Below, piece after piece: positions 44,401 to 54,664 of a DNA stretch of 64,000 bases. Source of the DNA: Amoebophrya sp. A120 (Eukaryota > Sar > Dinophyceae > Syndiniales > Amoebophryaceae). Below the pieces are notes generated by a model. That model ran no database searches. It saw only the letters and a list, made by a program, of their open reading frames with translations, and had not been told where the DNA came from. The position numbers and the translations under genes are program-made. Each line of letters opens with the position of its first letter. Position 1 is the stretch's first letter. The stretch lies in the NCBI GenBank assembly GCA_905178155.1, contig CAJINV010000010.1, positions 1,881,182 through 1,945,181 of the forward strand, given 5' to 3'.

Positions 44401-47400
44401 TTATGTTCAACACCTGGTTTATTTGACCACTCTGCGATGTCATGGGAAGGAAATACCGCTCGGTCTTCAAAAAATCCTGAAGTAACTGCAACCCTTCCTC
44501 CACGGTCTCGGGTAATCGCAGTTTTCCGTACCTCGGGTACCCCTGCAGTACCGCCGCGGCGTCTTGGAAAGTTGGAACGTCCTCGCCCGTGGCAAAAAGT
44601 TTTCTCCCCTCGGAAATTTCCGACCACTTTTTGATAGTGACGGCAGGGCCCTGATGAAGTGCGGATTTTGATGATTGTTTTGTTTGATTTACCATGATGA
44701 CCCTTTTTATCAGGTCAAGATATGCATGCCGCAATGAATGTCAACGCCCTCCTCGTGGCGCCGTCTAGTTGTCAAATAGTAGGCGCCATGCAATAAACCA
44801 AAGGGCTTCAGCACCAATTTAGTTCCTTTAGAGTCACAAATTCTATACCTGTCCCGCCAATTCCATCTTGAGCAGCAAATCTCCCGCCCCAACCACGGCG
44901 TTGCTGGTTCCGATCAATTTTTCGACCTTCCCCGCAAACCTCGCCTTCACCGGCACGATCATCTTCATCGCCTCCAATTCGCAGCACACCTGCCCCTCGG
45001 CGATCTCATCCCCTTCGGCGACGAGAAAGCGGATCAGCCTCCCCTGTACGTCCGACCGCAGCTCCGACGGGTCCGTCGCGTTCGGAATGAAAACCTCGTA
45101 GCCAGACATGGCCCCAATCCGTAGCCGCATCCCCGTCAACTCCGACGTGGAGACGATTTTCGTCGACGGGGTCACAATTTTCCCACAAATTGCGCGGATA
45201 AAAACCGCGTTCTGGTGCGGCTTCGTCTGGATGATACATTCGGAATTGTCGTCCTTACACCGACAACAATACCGGTGCTCCGCGATCCGGGTGATGTGAA
45301 AGGTGTACTTCACCTGGTCCCAGACGACAATCACCTCGGGTATGGAAGCGTCAGGATTGAAATCGACAAAGTTGAAATAATTTGTGATGCATAAAACGGA
45401 TACCAGTTGGCGCCTAGTCTCCAAGTGGCGCATGACAAATTTGGGTAGAGCCGAAATCCAGTGCGTCATGCTGTTTGGGTAAGGAAGACGCCTTTTGTCA
45501 TGCTACTTCAGCAGCTCAGTCTCTACCCCTCAACAGGCTGACAATCTGCCTCCCTTGCCTACTCTGCAAGACAGGCACTCTGTGGGTTGCATTTTATGCA
45601 TCACAAACTATTTCAACTTTGTCGATTTCGATCCTGACACACCCATATCGGGGAAGCTGTAGGTTTGGAGGAAACTGTGGACCAGCTGGCCCTTCTGCAA
45701 CGTGTCCTGAAACTGCTCCTGGGCTTCCTTATCCTGTGCAAAAGTATCGTACTCGTAGTCATTGCGATCATGCATGACAAATATCCCTTTTTAGGTAAAT
45801 CAGCATTACAAATTCCATTTTTCTTCTTGAGAAAATTTGTGATGCAATTTGTACTAGTACGATACTTTTGCAATGTTGCATATTCCTTGCTCATCTGCAA
45901 CGCTTTCGCCACCGCGCAGTACAGAATGAAGTCCTCGCAATTCAGAATTTGGGATAGCGAATCAAACTGATTCTGTATCAAAAGGACAAATCCCCCCTCC
46001 CCATATCGAAAAGGAAATCTGTGAAGCTGGATTTGCGTACACAAATCAGATTTGTCTTGCAATAGAGGACTGCACGCAGATCGCAAGCCTAGATGGGGGC
46101 CTTTTGGTGTAGGCACCTAGGACGGCAGGCGTCTGCCGTGTAGGCCTCAAAGCATTACAAATCGCCCGCATAGTGTGGCAGAGAGCCTGGCTTTGCCTTC
46201 TAGCAAGACAGACAGGATGTGTGGTCACAAATCTGCATCACAAATTTTCAGAAGATACGTTTTCAATATGGGGAGGGGGGATTTGCCCTTGCAATATTCT
46301 GCCCCGCGGCGTTCACCAACTGGTTCTGTCTGGACTTCGTTTTCGCGTACTGCACCAGTCTGCTGTTGCTCGCTTGTTGCAAATTCGTACCTCCGGAAGC
46401 CCTCGGACTGGCCCCCGGCTGCTGGAGGTTATTAACCGATTGAGTATCCACCGAGTCGCCCCACGCGACGGAAGACACCCGGCCGTCGTCGGAGTAGGCG
46501 CAGCTATCCTTTCCGTAAAAGTCCTCGTTGAGAGAGGACGTTGCGGTCAGCATTCCCGGGATGGTCTGGACCAACCTCGCGATTTCCTTGTTTTGAATCA
46601 GTCCGTCCAGCCACGCGGTGTCCACCTGGTTGTCAACAAACCTGTTTAGCCTCAACAGCTTCGGCAAAACGTCCACCGTGTTCCGGATGTCCCCTTCCAC
46701 GTGCAAATGCCCGAGGGAGATGATCAACGCCTTCCGCGCCTGCTCCCGCGTTTGCCCGATGCTGAAAATGTGGCCGAATTGGCTGTCTGCGAACTCGTGG
46801 ACCGCACCGGGCGTGGCGACGGAGAAGTATCCCCAGACGGACTCGTGCGTTGGCGCGAAGTCGATATGCAGTGGAAAAGTATCGTGCGTAGCAGTATACT
46901 GCAATACAAATTAGCGCAGAATGAGGAATGGAATTTGTCATGCTGATTTAGCTCGAAAAAGAGATCTGTCATGCATGTCTGCAGCTAGTACAACTACGAC
47001 TACGATACTTTTGCAGTGCATAGTCGATCTTCCGGATGTTTCCGCTGCAGGGGAGAAACCCGTCCTCCGGGTTTTCCGCCGTGATGCGCGCGGCGATGCA
47101 GTGAGAATACATGGGGACTTTCCTCGTGAAGTCCAGCTCCTTGATGTAGTTGCTTGTTGTTTCGCCTTGTCCACCGTCTTTGTTTTGTTCCTCGATTCCG
47201 CGAAGAAAGTACCTCCTGATGTCCGTATGCATTGCAAATTTGTCTGGGTCTGGAAGATGAGTGCAGGGTTTGTCATGCTTGTCTGGCATGACTGTTAACT
47301 CTGTGATGCTTAGGAGCGAAAAGATGATCCTCTCGCCTGTCATGCAAAAATGGAGCCTGCCATGCGGAATACGCAACACGCAGGAGCTCAAAAACTTGTC

Positions 47401-49598
47401 ATGCTTGGTTACCTATTGCAGTACGCTCAATATTTAGAGACTTGCATCACAAGTTTCCAGACATCCAGGCATATTTGCTTTTGATAGTCTGGAATATCGT
47501 GCAACGCCACCCCCATCCCGATCTGGAGCTGCGCGGCCGGTATGTTTACCCCCGTGATGCACTCTGTCACTGGGTGCTCCACTTGCAGCCGCGGGTTCAG
47601 TTCCAGAAAGTAAGCTTCTTTGCGCTTCGGGTCGTACAGGTATTCCACCGTGCCGGCGCCTCGGTACCCAACTTGCCTCGCCAACCGGCAGGTATGGTGT
47701 GAAGAAATATCGCACTCGTACTAATTGCAAATATGCATGGCAAATCTATACTCCTAAGGTAAAACAGCATGACAAACTCCACTTTTCTTCTTGCCAAATA
47801 AATTTGTAATGCAATTCATACGTAGCACGATACATTTGCAATGCATAGCAGGCCGCCAGCTGCATCTCGTGAAACACGTCCGGGTCCGCGACCGTCGGTG
47901 GACCCTCCTCAAAGATCTTCTGAAACCTGCGCTGCGTGTATTACAGTGCACAACTACTCCTCTCCACTCAGTTGCCATGCAAAACCCCGAATCCAGGCTG
48001 TGCCTCTTGGCAATGTTTGCATGACAAGTTCTAGTAGCCCAAATAGCACGACACTCCAGTGTAAACTTGTCATGCAAAACCTGCATTCTTGCCCACGCTT
48101 GTATTGCCGTTCATGCTATACAAATGAGAAGGAGGAAAAGTTGTGCACTGTGGTCATAGCGTGGAGCAATCCCTCCCCGACAAGGCACACACGTTCCCGT
48201 GCTCGTCGCCCAATAGTTGCACCTCCAAGTGGCACGCGCCGGAGCTGTACTTCATAATGAAAATCGGGGAATTCACCACCTTATCCTATGCAAAAGTATC
48301 GCATTCGTATGTATAAATGCAAGTCTTACAACATTACATTTTTTTTCCTCAAGGTAGACCCGCATTACAAATTTTATTTCTCATGCTGAGGAAATTTGTA
48401 ATGCATTTATACGAGTACGATACTTTTGCGATTCATACACCTCCATCTGGCACAGCGCGTAGTTGTTCTTCACATCTTGGCTGTTCTCGCATTTCCGGAT
48501 TCCCTTCCCGCCCCCGCCCTCCGACGCTTTCAGCATCACCGGGTAGCCGATGCGGTTCGCCTGCTCGACCGCTTCTTCCACCGTCTGGCAACAGGCTTTT
48601 TCGAACAGTTCGTCCAAGTCGTCGAAGGTTTTCAACTGTTTCGACTTCAAGCCGTCACCGGACCAGGGGATGCAGGGAACTTCCGCGGTCTGTGCCATGA
48701 TGTTCGCGTAGATTTTGTCCCCCAGAAGCCGCATCACCCTCGGTTGCGGCCCGAGAAACACGATTCCTAATTTCTCCAGCGCCTCTGGGAGCTCCGGCTT
48801 TTCGCTGGCGTGGCCCCAGCCAGGCCAGACTGCGTCGCATTTCTCTTGGACGGCCACTTTGCAAATCAGGTCGACGTTGGCGTAATTGTTCAGGTTCTTA
48901 CCTGATACAGTTTGTAATTGTAAGATTGCAGCTTTGATGTAGTTATTTTTCATGCTATAATCTGCATCAGAAAACAGGTCTGTCATGCATGCCAAACCAC
49001 CGGACCATCTCCGAACTTTCCGATGATATGAAATCGCAACCGCCATACATGAAAAATAGTACCTCCCGGCACCTCCACAAACGAGTCCACCATTTGCAAA
49101 AACTGCTATGCATTGCAAATGCATCGCGCTAGTACTAGTAGTGTAAATTGCATCACAAATTTCAGCAGGAGGAAAATAATTATGCTGATGTACGTTTACT
49201 AATGACATTTGTCATGCATTAATATAAGTACAATTACTACAATTACGATGCACTTTTGCGAATCATAACTGGGCGTTCGCCGCAATATCTTCCGGCGTGG
49301 CCATCGCGACAAAACTCAAGCACCGATCCAGGTTGGCACGCGTCTTCAGCACCTCCAGCACTTCCCATCTTCGCATGGACCGAATCGCCTTCACCGCAGC
49401 TAAACCATTCGACGCGATCAGAATCCGGGAAATCACCCGCTTCCCCTTCTTTTCGGAGACAATGTAGTTCTGCAGGGCCTGCCTCCGTTGGTCCATCGGC
49501 TCCGGGAGGTCATCCTCGGGGATCACCGTAGTGGAGTGATCCACCAACACCATGGCTTCTTTACTTGTCCGCGGGGAATATACCAGACGCGTGGACAT
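35407..49598 (-). CDS. ACC1: Acetyl-CoA carboxylase, multidomain eukaryotic type, about 2,670 residues
   Basis: It makes malonyl-CoA for fatty acid synthesis. Domains in order: biotin carboxylase ([25 protein letters not shown]; the ATP-binding glycine loop [26 protein letters not shown]), biotin carrier with the biotinylation site EAMKM near 44955, the long central domain, then the carboxyltransferase ([54 protein letters not shown]). It is longer than the usual 2,200-2,300 residues because of Ser/Gln/Gly-rich inserts. I count 27 introners and two ordinary GT-AG introns, hence 30 exons; nearly two fifths of the locus is introner. The start at 49598 ([11 protein letters not shown]) is the best guess, with a second Met 15 codons later; no targeting peptide is evident, so a cytosolic enzyme is likely. 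My summed exons miss a multiple of three by one base, so one junction is slightly wrong, perhaps at 43111. Stop at 35407-35409. Confidence 0.93.
35822..36098. mobile_element. Introner IE-B in ACC
   Basis: Perfect flanks aggtt/aggtt if the left end is read as CATG. Joining gives [14 protein letters not shown], the conserved CT tail. Confidence 0.92.
36153..36306. mobile_element. Introner IE-A in ACC
   Basis: Perfect flanks cgccg/cgccg. CT domain, C-terminal part. Confidence 0.94.
36417..36635. mobile_element. Introner IE-E in ACC
   Basis: Perfect flanks ttcaa/ttcaa. Only about 40 bases of exon separate it from the next element. Confidence 0.94.
36676..36992. mobile_element. Introner IE-D in ACC
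   Basis: Flanks tcagt/tcagc (4 of 5). CT domain. Confidence 0.9.
37103..37261. mobile_element. Introner IE-A in ACC
   Basis: Flanks tcgga/tcggg (4 of 5). Joining links WVVIDP to [12 protein letters not shown]. Confidence 0.92.
37377..37629. mobile_element. Introner IE-B in ACC
   Basis: Perfect flanks ttcaa/ttcaa. It lies between DMFMEILN and the [12 protein letters not shown] segment of the CT domain. Confidence 0.95.
38325..38490. mobile_element. Introner IE-J in ACC
   Basis: Flanks cactc/cattc (4 of 5). Only copy of its family. Joining gives [13 protein letters not shown]. Confidence 0.88.
38770..39050. mobile_element. Introner IE-C in ACC
   Basis: Perfect flanks tttcg/tttcg. Joining gives [15 protein letters not shown], matching the CT consensus across the junction. 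Confidence 0.96.
39158..39307. mobile_element. Introner IE-A in ACC
   Basis: Perfect flanks tgcta/tgcta. Joining gives [15 protein letters not shown]. Confidence 0.95.
40135..40287. mobile_element. Introner IE-A in ACC
   Basis: Perfect flanks tcgcg/tcgcg. Start of the CT domain. Confidence 0.94.
40563..40713. mobile_element. Introner IE-A in ACC
   Basis: Flanks tcact/tgact (4 of 5). A diverged copy (AAAAGTAGCGCAC arm). Confidence 0.88.
41073..41334. mobile_element. Introner IE-B in ACC
   Basis: Perfect flanks agaat/agaat. Central domain. Confidence 0.94.
42309..42460. mobile_element. Introner IE-A in ACC
   Basis: Perfect flanks ggttc/ggttc. Central domain. Confidence 0.94.
42519..42824. 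mobile_element. Introner IE-D in ACC
   Basis: Flanks tccgg/tccag (4 of 5). Separated from the previous IE-A by about 58 bases of exon. Confidence 0.91.
43111..43423. mobile_element. Introner IE-D in ACC
   Basis: Flanks ggtgg/ggacg (3 of 5), the weakest duplication in this gene, and a diverged TATAG start. Confidence 0.85.
43480..43629. mobile_element. Introner IE-G in ACC
   Basis: Flanks gcaaa/acaaa (4 of 5). Confidence 0.85.
43844..44001. mobile_element. Introner IE-G in ACC, opposite orientation
   Basis: Flanks ctcag/ctcaa (4 of 5). It carries the family ends reversed relative to the neighbour at 43480, so both orientations are tolerated in one transcript. Confidence 0.85.
44084..44236. 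mobile_element. Introner IE-A in ACC
   Basis: Perfect flanks cttcc/cttcc. Downstream of the biotin carrier. Confidence 0.94.
44651..44848 (-). other. Ordinary GT-AG intron in ACC
   Basis: Donor GTATAG, acceptor CTTCATCAG. Joining gives [17 protein letters not shown], right after the biotin carrier. The acceptor choice is less certain than the donor. Confidence 0.65.
45341..45647. mobile_element. Introner IE-D in ACC
   Basis: Perfect flanks tcggg/tcggg. It lies upstream of the biotin carrier domain. Confidence 0.94.
45730..45882. mobile_element. Introner IE-A in ACC
   Basis: Perfect flanks ttcct/ttcct. Joining links the [10 protein letters not shown] helix region to SKEYATLQM-type sequence upstream. 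Confidence 0.92.
45976..46296. mobile_element. Introner IE-F in ACC
   Basis: Perfect flanks ttctg/ttctg. Second copy of the family that splits zinc finger 1 of gene 1. Confidence 0.94.
46865..47022. mobile_element. Introner IE-A in ACC
   Basis: Perfect flanks gtcga/gtcga. Biotin carboxylase C-terminal part, before [12 protein letters not shown]. Confidence 0.94.
47226..47486. mobile_element. Introner IE-B in ACC
   Basis: Flanks gtccg/gtctg (4 of 5). It follows GVALHDIPD and interrupts the biotin carboxylase C-terminal region. Confidence 0.91.
47693..47847. mobile_element. Introner IE-A in ACC
   Basis: Perfect flanks gcagg/gcagg. It precedes the [12 protein letters not shown] motif of biotin carboxylase. 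Confidence 0.94.
47939..48158. mobile_element. Introner IE-E in ACC
   Basis: Perfect flanks gcgtg/gcgtg. It splits the region between GRDCSTL and the QKIFEEGPP helix. Confidence 0.94.
48282..48437. mobile_element. Introner IE-A in ACC
   Basis: Perfect flanks cacct/cacct. Joining gives [14 protein letters not shown], matching biotin carboxylase. In the mRNA the repeat AGGTG allows a GT-AG reading here, by chance. Confidence 0.96.
48902..49062 (-). other. Ordinary GT-AG intron in ACC
   Basis: Donor GTACTAT, acceptor GTATCAG. Joining gives [17 protein letters not shown], the conserved biotin carboxylase segment. Confidence 0.9.
49107..49267. mobile_element. Degenerate introner IE-A in ACC
   Basis: Flanks actgc/actgg (4 of 5). 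Arms are diverged (GCAAATGCATCGCGC), suggesting an older insertion. It separates the first exon from [11 protein letters not shown]. Confidence 0.85.
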
Positions 49599-50543
49599 AA
49601 TTTTTGAAGCGTAGTTTATTGTTCGGGTCAAAAAATATCAACGGATGTTCTTGAAACAACTTCAGATCGTAGAAAGAAAAACAACTCGACATCTCATCGT
49701 AAAAACTAACTTTCAGAAGGTTCAATTGTTGGAAAGAGACACGACCGTCACTTTTTTTTCCGAAAATGAGACAAAAAAAATGAAGTTCTACTGGTTGCGG
49801 ATACACTAGAACTAGACACCAGCAGTATGATACTCTAGTTCTACAAATCAGGGGCTGAAATAAAAGTAGCTAGCTCTCACTTCATTTTTCTTTTTGCCAC
49901 CTCCCATTATTTGCTTAGCTCTCTCGTCGTCAAGGACAAACAATGTTTGTTGTTGATCATGCCACCTTGCCACACCCCAATAAATTTGCCACATTTCTAC
50001 TTTGATGCCGGCTAGTTTGTTTTTTGGGTTCTTGAACACTTTTCAATGCTACTTCGCCGTGTTTTCTTGCGGTCCCCTTCTAAAATATCCATGACATGTT
50101 GGTATCGCCTTGCTTGATTTATCTTCTCGCTCCAAGAAGCAAGCTGGCAGTTCTACTTACCAAGGTCGACCGAAAGTCTTTAGGAAGGAGTTTAACTGCT
50201 CATTGATCCTTACTGTGGACAAAAGTCGTCTTGTTTTAATTGTGGATCGACAACATTTTTCTGCCGTCAACATCGTCTGCAAGGATGTAAGTCGTTTATC
50301 GTGGCTGCCAAGCGCCAGTCTTGCGACAGGAAGAAGGAAAATATGTAATCACATTTACTCCACATAAGAACTGTCAGAAAGATTTTGAAGATGTACGAGT
50401 ACGTTGATGCTTTATTTTTCTTCAATTTACTTATTACTTCAAGTGTAAGTGTGGGGACCACCAGCTCAGGGAAAAATATCTGCCGCAACTGTAGTACTTG
50501 CACATGTTTTGTAGTACTGCAACCGCTAGTACCGCGACCGCCA
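49599..50543. other. Intergenic, gene 8 to ACC
   Basis: AT-rich. A minus frame (49561-49806) reaches into the ACC start and could be an upstream exon or untranslated sequence. Nothing else supported. Confidence 0.45.
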
Positions 50544-53500
50544 CTACCGCAGATACGAAAACGCCGGCACCGCTGCTTCTGGTATTTGTTCTTTCCTTGA
50601 GGCCGCTGCACTAACGCTTGATGATGCCACTCCTAGACTCGGTGCTTGTGCTCTGCCGCTACTGTGCAAGTGCTGGCCGCCATGGCCGCTCCCAGTCGAC
50701 ATCAACGTGCTGGTTGATCTCGCGTCAAAAAACTGATCCTCGCCCGCAGACAAGGACCCCAGCGATTGCGCGTCCTCGAAGGCAGCTGAGGCTCCGACCG
50801 AATTTGACGTTGCAGCTCCTCCGCCGCCGTTCAAAGACAGAGCGTCGTCGTAGGAAAGCAGATCGTCGTCTGGGTCTTGATCCTCATCGACGCGCTGGCC
50901 GCTCGTCGTTTTACTACTTGTTTTGTGTGTGCTTCTACTCTGTTCTCTCTGATCCTCTTCAAAGTACCTGTTACAACCCCTACTGCTCGCGGCGAGTGTA
51001 TCCTTTGTGATCACGATTACATTGTTTTTATCACTGACGGTGGATAAACTACTCAACTTTCGGCGCGCCGAGGACGAGGATGTCGACGTGTGATAGTTGC
51101 TCTTGTGTTGATGTTGGTGCCAGGTAGAAGAAGTGGGAACATTACTACCGTTTGCGGATGTAGTCATCCCGTGGTTGTGCCGGACATAGAACATATCGTC
51201 CGGTCCTCCTGTGTCAAGCCCGTGCTCTTGCTGGTGAGACAGAATGCCAGCAGCTCGTGGGGTCAAGGGGCTGGGAAGGGTTGTGGTGGAAGTTGCACAA
51301 CCTCCTGCAGCTCCTGCTATGCTTGATGCTGCAGCTGTTGTCTTTGAAGAATGAGCAGAGGAAGACATCACGTTGAAGCCATTCACTGTACTAGAAGATA
51401 AAGCGCTTCTTGTGCTGGTTTTACTGGTGCTGTTTTTGTTCAACATAATTCCTCCGGCTGGCACTGCTGTTGTCGAAGACTGGCGCAGGCTGCTTATACC
51501 AACGGCAGGAGTTGTCCCCTCTCCTGGCACCAACCCGGCGGACAAATGATCATCATCTCCCAACCCCACTTCTAGTCCAGCCAGGTTCGGGTTCGATGCA
51601 CCAGCAGACCGGTTACTCGCACTACTCTTGCTCCCTCCGCCGAATGCCGCCCGGAACAGCGAAAATTTGTGTTCCTGCCTCCGCAACTCCTCCTCCCGGA
51701 GCCAGTAAATGAGAAACCCGGCCGCGGAAGATTGACAAAGCAGCCACTTCACAATGTCCAGCCACTTGGACTGGCCGTACAGCGACAGGTGTCTCGTTGC
51801 AAGAATGGAAAACCCGAAAACGTAATTCGCGACACCGAGCGCTAAATACTTCAGAGACAGGCTCTTCCACACCTCCGCTAGCTCCTTCGCGGGGAGGTTC
51901 GTCAGAAGAGACGTCACCGCATGCATCGCACTGTTTGACGATGGGGGGGTGAGGAGAATCATAGTCGTACTGGACTTCGGTGAGGACGACGAGTTTGATG
52001 CTGGTGCGGAAGATGAGGCAGGTCGCGGTGCTGTTCTTGCTGACGATGTTCTAGTTTTGCCACGACTATCGAAAATTTCATCCACTGTCGTGCTCAAAAA
52101 CCTTGCTTCCGCCATCACGACCACTTCGGAGTCGGGCTTCAAGATCCTCTCGGACTTCAGTTGCAGGTCAAACGGCAGTATCAAGTGCAAATATGCCTGG
52201 GTCTGGAAGGTTGTGATGCTGAACAGTGGATGACTGAAATACTTCCCAATGCAGCCAAGCTTGACAAGTTTGACGAACACTTTGTCATGCGCAGTCCGCA
52301 TGAGAGCCTGCGCTTCTGTATGACAAAAGAGGGCGTCTTTTGCCAGTCATGCAATACAGATTTTACAGGAATGTAGGGCCAGCATTACAAGTGCCATGTT
52401 TCCAGACACAGACATTTGCAATCCATAGGCAGCTGCACGGTGAAATACTTCCAGTTGTCATAGACCAACGGGAAGAGGTTTTTGAAAAACTTCCTTGCTG
52501 CCACCCGAATCTTCGACTTCGACGCCTGGCGCGCGAGGTTCCGGTCGCTCGCTTGCACAGACGCTTGGTGCTGGAGGAAAGTGTCCTATCAACTGTAAAA
52601 ATGTCTGGGTCTGGAAGGTTCTGACACTTGTCATGCACGTTTTGCATGAGCCATGATGTCTGTGATGCATACCCGAGCAATACAGATTTTTTGAGGGCTT
52701 CCTGATGCGTATTTCGCATGACAAATGCCTTCTCAGCGTAGCAAAAATTGCATTTCCTTTGGTAGTCATGCAATACAGATTTTTTTGGAATCCAAATGCA
52801 GCATCACAAGTTGCATTCTTCCAGAACCAGACATTTTTACATTTGATATGTCCTTGTAGGAGGCAAAACTCGGCTTGACGCTGTCCAAACGGAGACTACT
52901 GAACCGGTCCAGCATGGAATGGTGGATTAGGATTTTGGTTGGTTGATGAAAATGTTGTTGCTGGTGCCCACCTCCTGGTGTTCCAAGTGTAGTAGAACAA
53001 GTGCTATCCTCAGGGGTACCAAACTCTTCTGCCCCTTGTTCTCTACCACCTTCACACGGCACCAACTCGCATGCAGCGCCGAAGGGACCAAAAGTGGTGG
53101 TGTCGTCTTGAAATTTCAAACACGCCCTCTCGCGGACGAAAATCGGTAGGAGGGAGCCGCTGCTGGACTTCTGGGAGTTGTTCGAAGTAGACTTGCAGGT
53201 CGTTGTTTTGCTGGTTTGTCCTCCTGATCGGGAAGACGGTGCACGAGAACCTTCAGAGGGTCGTGGAAAAGCTTCCGCAAGGTGGCCTGCTGTTCCTACG
53301 GCTGTCCCTATTGACGCGGAGCAGGAGTCATCGAGTGGGGAGAATTCCTCAATGGAATTGTTGACAGAGACGTAACCAGCGTCGTCCTGCTGTTGGGAAG
53401 CAGACGAAGCAGCATCATCCACTCCCGATGAAGCAGCCCTGCTCCTACAACTTCTCGTCCTGAGCAGAGGGGCAAAGCCATTCCGCCAGCTGTCGCCTAG

Positions 53501-54376
53501 ACCCCGTCTCAAATTCGCCAGCGAGAACGAGCTTTTGAAGCGATAGGCTGAACTCTGCATTGGCGAGAATGACCACGACCGCAACCCAGCTGGTACTAGC
53601 TGCGGAAGGTGCGCCGTTCCGCAGAAACACGCGAAGGGAAACGTCCAGACCGACTCGTACAGGATGCAGACCTTGTTCGTGTGCGGCGCCCGAAGGTAGG
53701 AGAAGCCGTGGGGTAGGCGGAGTTTACCGCGCACTTTCACGATGATCGGCGAGGAGGAAGAGGTTGAAGATGTTTTTGTTTGTGGTCCAAGACTTGTTTT
53801 TGCTGATACTACCCCCGCAGCTGTGCTTGCACCTACTGGTCCTCGTGCAGCTGATTCTTCTTGTCCTCCTTGGCAAACGCTCACCGCCCGCAGCATCTGT
53901 TCGATATCTGTCAGTGGCGTGAAGGGTAACTCCTCATCGTTCGCCAACGCCAAAGCGTCTCGGCGTTTTCGCCTCGCTAGGTAGAAGAACAAACCGGAGA
54001 GGCCCAGGAAGGAAAACCCGAAGAGGTGGGCCAAGTTCGGCTGCTCCTGCATCCAGAATTGGATGCTTTTTGCCGCTTGTGTGAAGAAGTGCTTGAAAGC
54101 GGCTTGCAGCTCTTGTTTGCTGCAGTTGAGTGGCTGTAAAATGATCGCGGAAAACGACGCTGCCGGCCCGGACAAAAATGTTTGGCCGAACAAACAGAGG
54201 TTGCTGGTGCACCACTCCCGGATTTTTGCAGCCGATGCCTCTTGCGCGCCGCTGGGAAACTTGGTCGTGAAGGCGGTTGGTGATTGAGAAGAGGGTGCTG
54301 AGGAGGAGCTGGAGCCGCCATTGCTGGATCTGGAGGGTGGGCGCTCCGCGACATCGTGGGGCCAGAGACCGAACAT
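50544..54376 (-). CDS. Gene 8: multi-membrane low-complexity protein, about 1,100 residues
   Basis: The Met at 54376 begins a Ser-rich segment. A first membrane segment follows (AHLFGFSFLGLSGLFFYLA), then a cytosolic or lumenal part with Cys/Pro-rich loops, then a conserved-looking stretch (KIRVAARKFFKNLFPLVYDN, KSERILKPDSEVVVMAEAR), two further hydrophobic segments (YVFGFSILATRHL; SSAAGFLIYWL), and a Ser/Thr/Gly-rich C-terminal region of about 400 residues to the stop at 50544. The order membrane segment, middle domain, GEA-like motif, membrane segment faintly recalls GIDE/MUL1 proteins, but no RING is present and I would not assign it. Two IE-B introners interrupt it; frames rejoin at both. 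No ordinary intron was needed. Confidence 0.72.
52179..52427. mobile_element. Introner IE-B in gene 8
   Basis: Perfect flanks ggcag/ggcag. Joining gives YFTVQLPFDLQLKSE. Confidence 0.94.
52587..52848. mobile_element. Introner IE-B in gene 8
   Basis: Perfect flanks tgtcc/tgtcc. Joining gives FASYKDTFLQHQAS. Confidence 0.94.
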
Positions 54377-54664
54377 AGGCTTTTTATTGGGCGATCTGAG
54401 CTACGTCCTGACTGCGTCACTGGCGTATAACGAACGGAAAACATTTGTAGACTCGACGCAGCTCCTAAAAGTGGATAGAAGTCACTTAGCGTTAGGAAAG
54501 CAGCTCATGGATAAACAAATCAAATGATTGAAATAAATGCAATCGGCCCAAAATACCACAAATCGAGTCGAGGAGCCTTCTTCTGGCTGCTGAGATTTCA
54601 AATTGAAATTACAAACAGGCATGGGCAGGCTACGCTGCAATCTGCTTTGGAAGTATAATGAACA
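54377..54664. other. Intergenic, upstream of gene 8
   Basis: AT-rich; probably holds the gene 8 promoter and leader. No motif recognised. Confidence 0.4.

Noticed and set aside
48282-48437. Treating introners as ordinary GT-AG introns because this one can be read so
   Set aside because: The GT and AG come from its particular flank AGGTG; the other verified junctions I checked, such as the one at 3287, cannot be read as GT-AG.
50544-54376. Naming gene 8 as a MUL1/GIDE ubiquitin ligase
   Set aside because: The layout is only loosely similar and the RING domain is missing.
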